Shown here: piece after piece, positions 35,456-45,145 of the stretch
Layout of the letters: each line of letters begins with the position of its first letter
Numbering within the stretch: position 1 is the first letter of the stretch
Source: CAVONB01 sp963697205
GTDB taxonomy: Bacteria > Pseudomonadota > Alphaproteobacteria > Rhizobiales > Hyphomicrobiaceae
Assembly: GCA_963697205.1 (NCBI GenBank)
Contig: CAVONB010000008.1
Span: 1 to 64,000, forward strand
Direction of reading: 5' to 3'
DNA: 64,000 nucleotides
Notes under the pieces: model-generated
Databases searched by the model: none
What the model saw: only the letters and a program-made list of their open reading frames with translations
What the model was told of the DNA's origin: nothing
Program-made: the position numbers and the translations under genes

Positions 35456-36601
35456 ATGACAGACGTGAGGCGCGCGCGCACTGCGCGTCAGGGCAAGACA
35501 ACCGCGGCCGCCGGCCGTGTCGGAGCGACGGCGGCGTCTGCGCGGGAGAAGGATGCGCGTGGGCCGGCGTCGGGTCGAGGGATCAAGCGGGGCGCGGCGT
35601 CGACAACGGCGGCGCCAGCGGTTCTCGCGGGCACACGGACGCTGGTGCTGGCGATGCCGTGGCGGGAGACAACGGGATTCGGGGCCGAGGCGCTGGCGTT
35701 GGCGCAGCGCATCGAAGTGGCCAGCGAGGCGCGCATTCGCTTCGAGATGCGCACGCACGCGGCCGGTGGCATCGATGTGCTCGCGGCAGGCGCGGCCGAT
35801 GTCTATTTTGGCAGCGAGCACGGCAATCTGCGTCACGACACAGGTTTTGCGATGTTCGCGGGGCTGCCGTTCTTCGCGGGGCTCGAGGCGCCTGAGCTTG
35901 TGGCTTGGCTGGATGTCGCGGGCGGTCAGTCCCATTGGGACCGGCTGGCGGCGGGGTTCGGTGTGAAGGCGATGCTGGCCGGGCACACCGGTCGCGCGCC
36001 AGGCCTCTGGTCGGTGCGGCCGATCGAGACGCTGGGGGATCTCATCGACAAGCCGGTCGTCACGGTCGGGCTCGGGGCACGGGTGATCCGTGCGCTGGGA
36101 GGGCGGGTCGCGGATCTCGAGCCGGAAGCGTTGCGCGGTGCGCTGGAGCGCGATTGCGTGTCGGCGGTGGAATACACGGGGACGGCGCACAGCATCCGCC
36201 TGGGATTGCCCGCGGTTGCGCCGTTCCACATGGGCTTTGGCCTCAACACGGCCGGCACGGCGCTGTCGCTGGGCATGCGCCGGTCGCTGTGGGACAGCCT
36301 GTCGGCGGCAGACCGCGCGATCTTCGAGGTCTGCGCGGGGGCGGCCTTTCAGCGGGCTCTGGGGGACGTGCGCGCCCACGAGACCATCCTGCGCCGCCGG
36401 CTGGCGGCTTCGGGAGTCACGTTCGATACGCTTGCGGCGCCGATCCTCGATGCGTTTGCGACGGCGACGGACGGTGTCATGGCGAACGTGTTCCAGGGTG
36501 GATCGGCGGCCCGAAAAATCCATGAGAGCTACATGGAATTCAAGGCGAGCCTGGTGGCCTTTCCTATCCGGCGGCCGATTGCTGCAGTGCGAGATCAGTG
36601 A
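35456..36601 (+). CDS. TRAP-type (DctP-like) solute-binding protein without an evident signal peptide
   Basis: About 381 residues. From residue 60 on it follows the DctP plan: TLVLAMPWRETTGFGAEALALAQRI, an AGGIDVLAAGAADVYFGSEH ligand-lobe turn, and the hinge regions to YMEFKASLV. The N-terminal 55 residues are basic and Ala/Thr-rich (ARTARQGKTTAAAG) without a clear hydrophobic core, so Sec export is doubtful; a Tat signal is also not evident. No DctQ/DctM genes flank it. It may be an orphan binding protein, or the true start may be later. The substrate would be an organic acid or similar anion. Confidence 0.7.
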   Translation: MTDVRRARTARQGKTTAAAGRVGATAASAREKDARGPASGRGIKRGAASTTAAPAVLAGTRTLVLAMPWRETTGFGAEALALAQRIEVASEARIRFEMRTHAAGGIDVLAAGAADVYFGSEHGNLRHDTGFAMFAGLPFFAGLEAPELVAWLDVAGGQSHWDRLAAGFGVKAMLAGHTGRAPGLWSVRPIETLGDLIDKPVVTVGLGARVIRALGGRVADLEPEALRGALERDCVSAVEYTGTAHSIRLGLPAVAPFHMGFGLNTAGTALSLGMRRSLWDSLSAADRAIFEVCAGAAFQRALGDVRAHETILRRRLAASGVTFDTLAAPILDAFATATDGVMANVFQGGSAARKIHESYMEFKASLVAFPIRRPIAAVRDQ

Positions 36602-36676
36602 GTTCCTCGGGAAAATACTGGAAGAATCCGCGCACAGGGGTCGCATTGACGCGGGAAAACGGCTTAGACTGTCAAT

Positions 36677-36700
36677 CAAGTCATCGGGCAAGTCATCGGG
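36677..36700. repeat. Perfect 12-bp tandem duplication
   Basis: CAAGTCATCGGG occurs twice in a row at 36677-36688 and 36689-36700, in the gap between the TRAP-type binding protein and the DUF2853 gene. It is either a recent slippage duplication or a doubled regulator site about 80 bases upstream of the DUF2853 ATG. Confidence 0.7.
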
Positions 36701-36778
36701 GCTGCGGGGCAATCCTGCGCCGCAAACGCACCCAGGATAGATGCGGGATCCCCCATTCCGCCAATATGGAGACCAACG

Positions 36779-37099
36779 ATGAGCACCGACTACAAAACCG
36801 ATATCGCCAAGTATGCGCCCTCGGTCGACGAGAAGGCCGTCGCAGGCATCGTCAAGCATCTGGGCATCGCGCTCAAGAGCAGCAAGGATGCGGCGCTCGT
36901 GTCGTGCTCGTCGAAGGACGAGTTGGAGCGCGTGCGCGAGAGCTGGCTGAAGAAGAAGCTGGCACTTGCTGATTCCGACGCCGATCTCGACGCCAGCATC
37001 AAGGCGGTTTGCGAGAAGATGAAGGCCGATCGCGAGAAGCACCGCGTCACCTTCTACTATCTGCTCGCTGAGCACTACAACAAGCTCGCCGCTCTTTGA
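36779..37099 (+). CDS. DUF2853 family protein
   Basis: 106 residues, close to the family length. The sequence (KYAPSVDEKAVAGIVKHLGIALKSSKDAALVSCSSKDEL, read in parts) and the following RVRESWLKKKLALADSD match the DUF2853 pattern of small, all-helical cytoplasmic proteins. GGAGA precedes the ATG. It is followed by a non-coding gap of about 460 bases. No function is established for the family. Confidence 0.82.
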   Translation: MSTDYKTDIAKYAPSVDEKAVAGIVKHLGIALKSSKDAALVSCSSKDELERVRESWLKKKLALADSDADLDASIKAVCEKMKADREKHRVTFYYLLAEHYNKLAAL

Positions 37100-37560
37100 G
37101 GCTGCGGCCTCCAGCGCTCGGATCCATGATGTCCAGGCGGCGGCGCGGTAGCTCGGGTTGAGTTGCGTGTCGCGCGCCGCTGGCGCCTTTCATGCGAATG
37201 TTTGCTGGCAAGTTCAGCTATGCTGAACCAGGTCGCTTCGGGGCTCCGGCTCCGGGGCGATTTTCGTTTTGCGCCGCAGCATCGAGCGTACCGAGGGTTC
37301 AATTTTCCTATCGGACGGCTACTTCGGTGGGCGGGCGGCCGGCAACGCCATCGGCCGACCCCGTTGCCGAATTCGTAGGGAGTTCCGACATTAAGTCGCA
37401 GAGGCCGCGGTTCATGGCGGCAACCGTCTTCGGTGAGTTCTTGGCGCGTCCCGGTCCGGCATGCCAAGAAGGGCGTGATGGCGGCACTCGATCCGGTCGT
37501 GACGGCGGTCGTCATCCGCCGCGCCCGACACAGCCCAAGAACCGAGCCGAGGCATTGCTC
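37100..37560. other. Intergenic region upstream of the indolepyruvate oxidoreductase
   Basis: About 460 bases. The plus frame of the downstream gene stays open through most of it, but the translation is low in family-like sequence and the real start is ATG 37561 (GAGG upstream). It should hold the promoter. I see no operator. Confidence 0.5.
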
Positions 37561-40500
37561 ATGGCCAAGCGCGTTCCCACTCTCAACGACAAGTTCGACC
37601 TGAACGAGACGCGCCAGCTGCTGACGGGAACGCAGGCGATCGTCCGGCTGTGCCTGATGCAGAAGGCGCGCGACGAGACGGCCGGGCTGACGACGGCAGG
37701 CTACGTCACAGGCTATCGCGGCTCGCCGATCGCGGGACTCGAGAGCGCGTTCCTCAGGATCAAGGCGCTGGCGGAGTCGCAGCGCATCTTCTTCCATCCG
37801 GGGCTCAACGAGGACCTTGCCGCCACCGCCTTGTGGGGCGCGCAGCAGGCGGAGTTGCGCGGGGAAGGCAAGTACGACGGCGTGTTCGGCATCTGGTACG
37901 GCAAGGGGCCCGGCGTCGACCGGTCCGGCGACGTGTTCCGCCACGCCAATCATGCCGGGACGTCCAAGCACGGCGGCGTGCTCGCGATGATGGGCGACGA
38001 CCACACCTGCGAGAGCTCGACGTCTGCGCATCAGTCGGAGTTCGCGTTCGTCGACGCGATGATGCCGGTGCTGAACCCGGCCGGCGTACAGGAGATCCTC
38101 GATTTCGGTCTGATCGGGCTTGCGCTGTCGCGCTACGCTGGCGTCTGGGTCGGCCTCAAGTGCGTCAAGGACAACATCGAATCGACGGCGACGGTCGACG
38201 GGCGGATCGACCGGGTCGTGATCCAGACACCGGGCGAGGATCAGTTCCGCATGCCGCCGGGCGGGCTCAACATTCGGCTTGGCGACCAGCCGCTCGACAA
38301 GGAGGCGCGGCTTCACGATTACAAGCGGGCGGCGATCCTGGCGTTCGTGCGCGCCAATGGTCTCGACCGAATGATGATGAGCGGCGGCGAGCGGGCGAAG
38401 ATCGGCATCATCACGACCGGCAAGAGTTATCTCGACACGCGCCAGGCGCTCGACCAGCTCGGCATCGACGAGGTGCGCGCGGCCGCACTCGGCATCCGGC
38501 TCTACAAGCCGGGCATGACGTGGCCGCTCGAGCCGCAGGGCGTGCGCCGCTTCGCGGAAGGCCTCGAGCTGATCGTCGTCGTCGAGGAGAAGCGCTCGCT
38601 GATCGAGACGCAGGTCAAGGAGCAGCTCTACGACCTGCCGCAGCGCCCGCGCGTGATCGGCAAGAAGGACGAAAACGACCAGGTGCTGTTCGCAGCCAAG
38701 GGCGCGCTCGATCCGATGGACATCGCGCTCGGGCTCGGCGAGCGCATCGTGCGCATCTGCGGCGACGAGGGGGTGAAGGTCCGCCTCGACGCCTTGAAGC
38801 GCACGCGGGGCAACAAGGGCGTGGCTGCGGACACGTTCGCGCGCACGCCCTACTTCTGCGCCGGCTGTCCGCACAACTCATCGACGGTCGTGCCCGACGG
38901 CTCACGCGCCTACGCCGGCATCGGCTGCCACTACATGGCGCAGTGGATGGACCGGACGACCGAAGGCTTCACGCACATGGGCGGCGAGGGCGCCAACTGG
39001 ATCGGCGAGGCGCCGTTCTCCAAGCGCGATCACGTGTTCCAGAACCTCGGCGACGGCACCTACATGCATTCGGGCTCGCTGGCGATCCGCGCCGCGGTCG
39101 CGGCAGGCGTCAACGTCACCTACAAGATCCTCTACAACGATGCCGTCGCCATGACCGGCGGGCAGGCGCTCGACGGCGGCGTGACGGTCGCGCAGATCGC
39201 CGCGCAGGTTCTAGGCGAAGGCGTCAAGAGCGTCGACGTCGTCACCGACGAGCCGGAGAAGTACGGTCTCGGCGACATGCCGTCGGGCGTGAGCGTGCAT
39301 CACCGGCGCGACCTGCAGGCCGTGCAGCAGCGCTTGCGCGATGTCGACGGCGTCACCGTCGCTGATCTACGACCAGACGTGCGCGGCCGAAAAGCGCCGC
39401 CGGCGCAAGCGCGGCGCGTTTCCCGATCCGGATCGTCGTGTGATGATCAATCCCGACGTGTGCGAGGGCTGCGGCGACTGCGGCGTGAAGTCGAACTGCG
39501 TCGCTGTGCTGCCGCTGGAGACCGAGTTCGGGCGCAAGCGGACGATCGACCAGTCCGCCTGCAACAAGGACTTTTCCTGCCTCGAAGGCTTCTGCCCGAG
39601 CTTCGTGACGCTCGAGGGCGCAAAGCCGAAGAAGGCGCAGGGCGCGGCTTCGGCCGATAGCGGAACAGCGAGCCTTGCCCCGCAGGCGGAGATGCTGGCG
39701 AGCCTGCCCGAGCCGAAGCTGCCGGATCTATCGGAAAAGCCATTCTCGATGATCGTGACGGGTGTCGGCGGCACCGGCGTCGTCACGGTATCGGCGGTGC
39801 TTGGCCAGGCCGCGCACATCGACGGCCGGGGCTTCGGCTCGATCGACATGACAGGCCTGGCGCAAAAGGGCGGCGCGGTCGCCTGCCACATGCGCTTTGC
39901 GGCGACGGCCGACCAGATCCATGCGATCCGGATCGGCGCGGGCGGCTGCGATGCGATCATCGGCGGCGATCTCGTGGTGACTGCGTCGTCCAAGATCCTG
40001 GAGACCGTGCGCGCGGACGAGACCGCCGTCGTCTACTCGACCTACGAGATGACGACCGGCGATTTCACGCGCAAGCCCGATCTCGTGCGTGCCGGGTCGC
40101 GCGCTTTCACAGCAGATCGCGGAGCGCGTGCGCAAGGGGCCGGTGCACGGCATCGACGCGCATGCCTACGCGTTGCGCCTCTTCGGGGATTCGATCGCCT
40201 CCAACATGTTCCTGCTCGGCATGGCCTATCAGTTCGGCTACGTGCCGATCCACGCCGATGCGATCGAGCAGGCGATCGAGCTCAACGGCGCCGCGGTGGA
40301 GATGAACAAGCAGGCGTTCCGGTTCGGCCGGCTCGCCGCGCACGATCGCGCCGCGCTCGACCGCATCGCGCGGCCGGCACGCGTGGAGACTGCAGCGACG
40401 GCACCAGCGCCGGGGCTGGAAGCGCTGGTTGCGCGGCGCGCGGAGCATCTGGCGGCCTATCAGGACGAGGCGCTGGCGCAACGCTACCGGGCGATGGTCG

Positions 40501-41085
40501 CGTCCATCGCGGGGCTCGAGCACAACAAGGCGCCGGGCCGTGCGGGACTCGCGGAGGCTGTGGCGCGGGGCTATCACAAGCTGCTCGCGATCAAGGACGA
40601 GTACGAGGTGGCGCGTCTTTACACCGACGGCCGGTTCGAGAAGATGGTTGCGGAGCAGTTCGACGGCGTCACGGCCGTGACCTATCACATGGCGCCGCCG
40701 TTCCTGGCCTGGTTGCTACAAGGACAAGCGGACTGGGCATCCGCGCAAGGTGCGGCTCGGCGGGTGGATGCGGCCGGTGCTGCGTGTCCTGTCGTCGGTG
40801 CGCGGCGTGCGCGGGACGCCGCTTGACGTGTTCGGCTACACTTCGGAGCGCCGGACGGAACGAGCGCTGATCCGCGACTACGAGCGGGTGCTGGACGAGA
40901 TCGCCAACCGGCTTTCGCCGCAGACACATGCGGTGGCGCTGGCGCTCGCGGATCTGCCGCTGGAGATCAAGGGCTTCGGCCACGTCAAGGCGGCAAGCAT
41001 CGCGACGGCGAAGGCGCGCGAAGCCGAGCTGCTCGCGCAGCTGCGCAATCCGAGCCCCGCACCGGCGCTGGCGGCGGCGGAGTGA
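37561..41085 (+). pseudogene. Fused indolepyruvate ferredoxin oxidoreductase (IorA-IorB type), three frameshifts
   Basis: Read across frames this is one protein of about 1,170 residues. It is the fused form found in many alphaproteobacteria, oxidising indolepyruvate and other aryl pyruvates to acyl-CoA with ferredoxin or another carrier. Part one (MAKRVPTLNDKFDLNE to RLRDVDGVTV) has the TPP-dependent domains. Part two starts LIYDQTCAAEK and has the iron-sulfur segment CEGCGDCG...CNKDFSCLEGFCPS. Part three starts near PGRALSQQIAERV and part four near YKDKRTGHPRKVRLGGW. Each join needs one extra base removed, near 39361, 40084-40088 and 40713. No stop substitutions are seen. Either recent decay or sequence error. 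Confidence 0.85.
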
Positions 41086-41099
41086 GCGCCGGCGGCGGG

Positions 41100-41717
41100 C
41101 TACTTGATGGCGACAAGGTCGATCAGCGCTGACAGCCCGTTGTGCCAGGAGCCTTCGGCGAGGACGGCGTCGTGCTCGCGGATTTCGATGGATGAGAAAT
41201 CGCCGAAGGCGTGTTGCAGCAACGGGCGCGTATAGCAGCGGTCCATGTCGCGTGGGCCGCCCGTGCCGTAGCTCATCTGCTCGGGCCGGTAGCCCTGGAG
41301 CAGGAGCAGGCCGCCGGGCTTGAGGGTGTGCCTGAGGCCCGCGAAGATGCGGTCGCGCTCGTCGGGCTCGCAGAACTGAAAGAAGATCGCGGCGACGACA
41401 TCGAAGGCAGCTTGCGGCCACGCCCAGCCGATGATGTCGACGGCTTCAGTGGTGAGCGGGACGCCGCGATCCTTCGCCAGCCGCCGGGCCTTGTCCAACG
41501 CGGGCTCCGAGAAATCGACGGCCAGGACGTCGAGGCCACGTTCGGCGAGGAACACGCCGTTGCGGCCCTCGCCGTCGGCGATCGACAGGGCCTTGCCGGA
41601 CGACGGCAGGCGGTGGGCCTGGCTTGCGAGAAAGACGTTGGGCGCGGTGCCGAAGATGTAGGCGTCGGTCTCGAAGCGCGCGTTCCAGGCCTTCAGGTCG
41701 GCAGCGACGTCGGTCAT
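41100..41717 (-). CDS. Class I SAM-dependent methyltransferase (TehB-like)
   Basis: 205 residues. Motif I is ALSIADGEGRNGVFLAERGLDVLAVDFS, the SAM-binding glycine loop and following acidic residue, near residues 43-70. Post-motifs include FDVVAAIFFQFC and LKPGGLLLLQGYRPEQ. The composition resembles tellurite-resistance TehB and thiopurine-type methyltransferases, whose natural substrates are often unknown. It converges on the indolepyruvate oxidoreductase (gap 14 bases) and ends an apparent operon after cinA. The reading frame is intact despite frameshifted genes on both sides. Confidence 0.82.
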   Translation of the reverse strand: MTDVAADLKAWNARFETDAYIFGTAPNVFLASQAHRLPSSGKALSIADGEGRNGVFLAERGLDVLAVDFSEPALDKARRLAKDRGVPLTTEAVDIIGWAWPQAAFDVVAAIFFQFCEPDERDRIFAGLRHTLKPGGLLLLQGYRPEQMSYGTGGPRDMDRCYTRPLLQHAFGDFSSIEIREHDAVLAEGSWHNGLSALIDLVAIK

Positions 41718-41732
41718 GTCTGGTCCTCGTAG

Positions 41733-42928
41733 TCAGATGGCGCCGTCGAGGGCGCGGCGGGCGACATCGAGCAGGCTGATGACCGAATATTCCCGCAGGC
41801 GGTTGTGGTCGCCGGGAAAGGCCATCTTGTCGACGTGCGGGGTGCCGCCGATGACGACGGCCATGTAGACCGTGCCCTTGGGTGCGTTCTCGCTCGGCGC
41901 GGGTTCGACGACGGCGAGGCCGACGTCGGTGGCGAACTGGGCGCGGGCGGCTTCGGCGGCGGCGATGGCGCGCTCGGTGGCGCTGCCTGAGGTGGGCGCC
42001 GGTGCGATGGTGGCGCCGCGGAAGATCGTCAGGTCGGGGTCGGCGCCGGTCATGCGATGGGCGAGGATGCCGCCGGTGAGGGATTCGCTGGCCGAGACCG
42101 TCATGGCGCGTGCCTTCAGGCGGGAGAGCACGACATTCTCCATCGACTGGTTGTCGACGCCGAAGATCGCCTCGCCGAGCACGGCGCGGACCTCGGCTTC
42201 CTCCGCGTCGAGCAGGCGCTTTGCGGTCGCCTCGTCGTCGGTCTTGGCGACGAGGCGCACCTTGATGCCCTCGATGCCGCGACGCTTGGAAGGCGATCGT
42301 CGGATTGCCGAGCTTGTCGAGAGCGGCCATGCGCTCCGTCAGGAGCTCGTCGATCAGGCTTTCCGACAGGCCCCAGCAGCGCAGCACGCGCTGGCGGATG
42401 ACGGCGGCGGCACCGGCGCGGCGGCGAGGTCGGGCAGCACGGTGCCGGTCATCATTTCCTTCATCTCGCGCGGCACGCCGGGCACGGCATAGATGACCTT
42501 GTCGCCGACGGGGCAGACGAGGCCGGGCGCGGTGCCCGGCATCTCCGCGATGTGGTGGGCGCCCTCGGGGATGTCGGCCTGCCGCAGGTTGTTGGCCGAC
42601 ATCGTGCGCCCGCGGGCCTCGAACAGCTTGGCGATGCGATCGGCCATGGCGGCATCGCGGCGCAGCGGCTGTCCCATCACCTTGGCGATCACCTCGCGCG
42701 TGATGTCGTCCTGGGTGGGCCCGAGCCCGCCGCAGCACACCACGGCGTCGGCGCGCTCGAGCGCCTGCCGGATCGGGCTTCGATGCGCGCGAAGTTGTCG
42801 CCGACCTTGACCTGGTAATGGCAGTCGATGCCGGCGAGCGCGAGCTGCTCGCCGATCCAGGACGAGTTGCTGTCGACGATGATGCCGAGCAGCAGCTCCG
42901 TGCCGATGGCCACGACCTCACAGCGCAT
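41733..42928 (-). pseudogene. cinA: CinA-like competence/damage-inducible protein, at least three frameshifts
   Basis: Three or four overlapping frames together cover a CinA protein of about 400 residues. The N-terminal MoCF-like domain has VVAIGTELLLGIIVDSNS, then in another frame CCGGLGPTQDDITREVIA and PGVPREMKEMM. Next, in a third frame, come VIRQRVLRCWGLSES and GNPTIAF, and in the fourth the C-terminal amidohydrolase domain with ASESLTGGILAHR and GTVYMAVVIGG. Lesions lie near 42775-42780, 42412-42423 and 42281-42292. At the last, about three residues usual in the family seem lost with a frame change, which looks like a true small deletion. Intact CinA hydrolyses nicotinamide mononucleotide. 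MRCEVVAIG at 42928 is the start. Confidence 0.8.
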
Positions 42929-43437
42929 GCCCGTCTCCCGGTTGGTTTCCTAGCCCGACCTGATGCCATCGCAAAGCACGGGAGGCAAGGCGGGCGCACG
43001 TCAGCGCCGCAACTGTCAGGGCAGCTATGCAGGGCAGCCACGGAGGCGCCGGCCTCGGGCGATCGCGCAGCGCGGCCGCGATTGCTCCCCGCCGCCAAAG
43101 GCGAATGGGGGAGGGGGGGAGATAGGCCGCGATCAGCGCATCGACCTCCTCGTGCGGCGGCGGAGGCGCAAGTGTTTGTTTATTCGGCGTGCGCATCGGC
43201 GGTGCGATCCGGCACGAGGCACGCCCAGTGGGCTCGAAGGTGCCGATGATTTGCGCGGCGCGGCGTGACGATGGCCGGCAGGCTCAGCGATGCTGCACTT
43301 CCTCATTGCCAAGCCGAGCCGACGCAGTCGGGGGCGCTCATGCGCGATATCGCTCGGCGAGCGTCTGAGCTTCGCGCTCGAGAATGGTCGCCTAGGCTTG
43401 CCACTTGGAAATGCAAATCGGAGAAGGAGGCGCGTAC
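42929..43437. other. Intergenic region between cinA and SGNH hydrolase
   Basis: About 510 bases. A 92-residue minus frame (42918-43196) is open but not family-like. The region should contain divergent promoters. No structured RNA or operator recognised. Confidence 0.5.
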
Positions 43438-43989
43438 ATGGCGCTCAAGGAGGGCCCAGTGCGGATCGTGGCGCTGGGCGCCAGCAATACGGAAGGCTGG
43501 GGCGTGACCCCGCCGGAGGCCTATCCGGCGCAACTCGAAGCGCTCTTGCGCGCGCGCGGCATTGCGGCAATCGTCGCCAACAAGGGCATCTCGGGCGAGC
43601 CGACGTCGGGCATGCTGGCGCGGCTCGACCGCGACGTGCCGCAGGGCACGGACCTCATGATCCTGCAGCCGGGCATCAACGACGCGGCGCACGGGGAGAG
43701 CCACCTGCGCGCATCGAATATCGCAACCATGCGCGCGCGGCTCGAAGCGCGCGGCACGCGGGTCGTGATGATGGAGACCGAGATGCTGCGCGCGCTGCCC
43801 GCGAGCGAGCGCCAGCCCGACGGCATCCATTTCACCGCGCGCGGCTATCGCCTGCTCGCCGAGCGCATCCTGCCGGACGTGTTGGCTGCACTTGGGGTGC
43901 GGGAGGCACGGTCTGAGCGAGAACCCGAGCAGTTCCGCGGCTACATCCTGCCCAGTTCTTGCGCGGATCCGGGAGGCATCGTGAGATGA
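43438..43989 (+). CDS. SGNH/GDSL-family hydrolase (TesA-like)
   Basis: About 183 residues from ATG 43438, with AAGGAGG 7 bases upstream. SGNH blocks are present: block I GASNTEGWGV with the nucleophile Ser16 (GAS instead of the classical GDS), block III QPGINDAA with GxND, and block V DGIHFTARGY with Asp and His. Such enzymes hydrolyse acyl esters or thioesters. There is no signal peptide, so it is probably cytoplasmic, unlike E. coli TesA. The gap to the TAXI binding protein is about 105 bases. Confidence 0.85.
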   Translation: MALKEGPVRIVALGASNTEGWGVTPPEAYPAQLEALLRARGIAAIVANKGISGEPTSGMLARLDRDVPQGTDLMILQPGINDAAHGESHLRASNIATMRARLEARGTRVVMMETEMLRALPASERQPDGIHFTARGYRLLAERILPDVLAALGVREARSEREPEQFRGYILPSSCADPGGIVR

Positions 43990-44094
43990 CAGGTGCGCCG
44001 GTGGGTGGGACAGGCATGGGTTGTTGGCCCCGGGGAAGCTAGGTAGGGTGGGGCAAAACCGGTTCAGCTTCCTGCCAACAAAGGACGACGACGC

Positions 44095-45078
44095 ATGAGA
44101 CTTTCGAACGGGCGCGGCGGCGCCGACACGCGTATTCTGGCCCTTGGTACGGCGCTTGCCGCCGCGCTGGCCGTGGCGACGCCAGCGCTTGCGGAGACGC
44201 GGGTGACCTACAAGTCGGCGAAGGCGGGAACCTCCTACTACCAGATGGGCGTGCAACTGGCCGAGGCGATGAAAGCCGGGACCAACGGCGCGGTCATCAT
44301 CACCGTGGAAGAAAGCCAGGGCTCGGTCCAGAACGTGAAGGAGGCGGTCGGGCGCACCGGCAACTACGTGTTTACGACGCCGCCGGCGCTGGTGAAGAAC
44401 GCGCAAGCCGGCAACAAGCCGTTCGAACCGAAGAACGCGGCCTTCGACACGATCCGCGCGTTGTTTCCGATCCCGTCGCTGACGATGCACTATGTCGTGC
44501 GCGAGGACAGCGGGGTGAAGACGTTCGCGGATCTGGCGGGCAAGAGCTTCATCATCGGCAAAGGGTCGTTCGGCGCCCGCGAGGCGGAGGCCAACTTCAA
44601 GGCGTTCGGCGTGGACGGCAAGGTCAAGCTGGTCGACGTCGAGCTGTCGTCGGCGGGGCCGGCGGTCAAGAACCGCCAGGTGGACGGGTTCGCCACGGCC
44701 GGCTCGTGGCCGGCGCCCAACGTGATCGAGGCGGCAGCGGGCACCAAGGTGCGGCTTCTCTCCATGAGCGAGGAGCAGGTCAAGACGACCAAGCGCACGC
44801 GCATCGTCATTCCCAAGGGGACGTATCCCGGCGTCGACTACGATGTGGTGACGACCTCGCTGCCGGTGGTCGCCTACTCGACGACGGCGATGAGCGACGA
44901 CGTCGCCTACCAGATCACGAAGACGTTCTGGGAGGGCAAGGCGAAGATGGCCAAGTCCAATGGCTGGTGGGCGGGCGTGACGGCGGACATGCTGGGCGCG
45001 GTGGAAGGCAAGCTGCATCCCGGTGCGCGGAAATACTACGCGGAGGCCAAGATAGCGGTGCCGGACGCCAACAAGTAG
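44095..45078 (+). CDS. TAXI-family TRAP transporter solute-binding protein
   Basis: 327 residues. A signal peptide ends at ALA-ETR (about residue 33). The mature protein follows the TAXI plan, with YKSAKAGTSYYQMGVQLAEAM near the start and VDGFATAGSWPAPNVIEAAAG in the second lobe. TAXI proteins bind small organic acids such as glutamate or alpha-ketoacids in the periplasm and deliver them to a fused TRAP permease, here the next gene. AAAGGACGACGACGC precedes the ATG. Two hairpins between the genes may lower permease expression relative to the binding protein. Confidence 0.9.
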   Translation: MRLSNGRGGADTRILALGTALAAALAVATPALAETRVTYKSAKAGTSYYQMGVQLAEAMKAGTNGAVIITVEESQGSVQNVKEAVGRTGNYVFTTPPALVKNAQAGNKPFEPKNAAFDTIRALFPIPSLTMHYVVREDSGVKTFADLAGKSFIIGKGSFGAREAEANFKAFGVDGKVKLVDVELSSAGPAVKNRQVDGFATAGSWPAPNVIEAAAGTKVRLLSMSEEQVKTTKRTRIVIPKGTYPGVDYDVVTTSLPVVAYSTTAMSDDVAYQITKTFWEGKAKMAKSNGWWAGVTADMLGAVEGKLHPGARKYYAEAKIAVPDANK

Positions 45079-45092
45079 GCGGTGCGCTCACG

Positions 45093-45143
45093 CAAAGGCG
45101 CCTTTGTTTTTCGACCGACAACGCCGGCTTTGGCCGGCGTTGT
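45093..45143 (+). promoter_or_regulatory. Two hairpins between TAXI binding protein and permease (attenuator-like)
   Basis: CAAAGGCGCCTTTG at 45093-45106 is self-complementary and followed by TTTTT on the plus strand, like a small intrinsic terminator. ACAACGCCGGC at 45118-45128 pairs with 45133-45143 (11 bp, 4-base loop) and ends 2 bases before the likely permease ATG. Together they probably limit readthrough or translation of the permease. Confidence 0.6.
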
Positions 45144-45145
45144 TC

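Noticed and set aside
35213..37075. A 620-codon minus frame spanning the TRAP-type binding protein and DUF2853
   Set aside because: It runs against two convincing plus-strand genes and lacks any family motif.
39341..40870. Programmed ribosomal frameshifting in the indolepyruvate oxidoreductase
   Set aside because: No slippery heptamer or pseudoknot-like structure stands out at the joins, and three sites in one gene is implausible for programmed shifts.
42918..43196. 92-codon minus frame upstream of cinA
   Set aside because: Low-complexity Pro/Ala/Arg sequence without ribosome site or family features.
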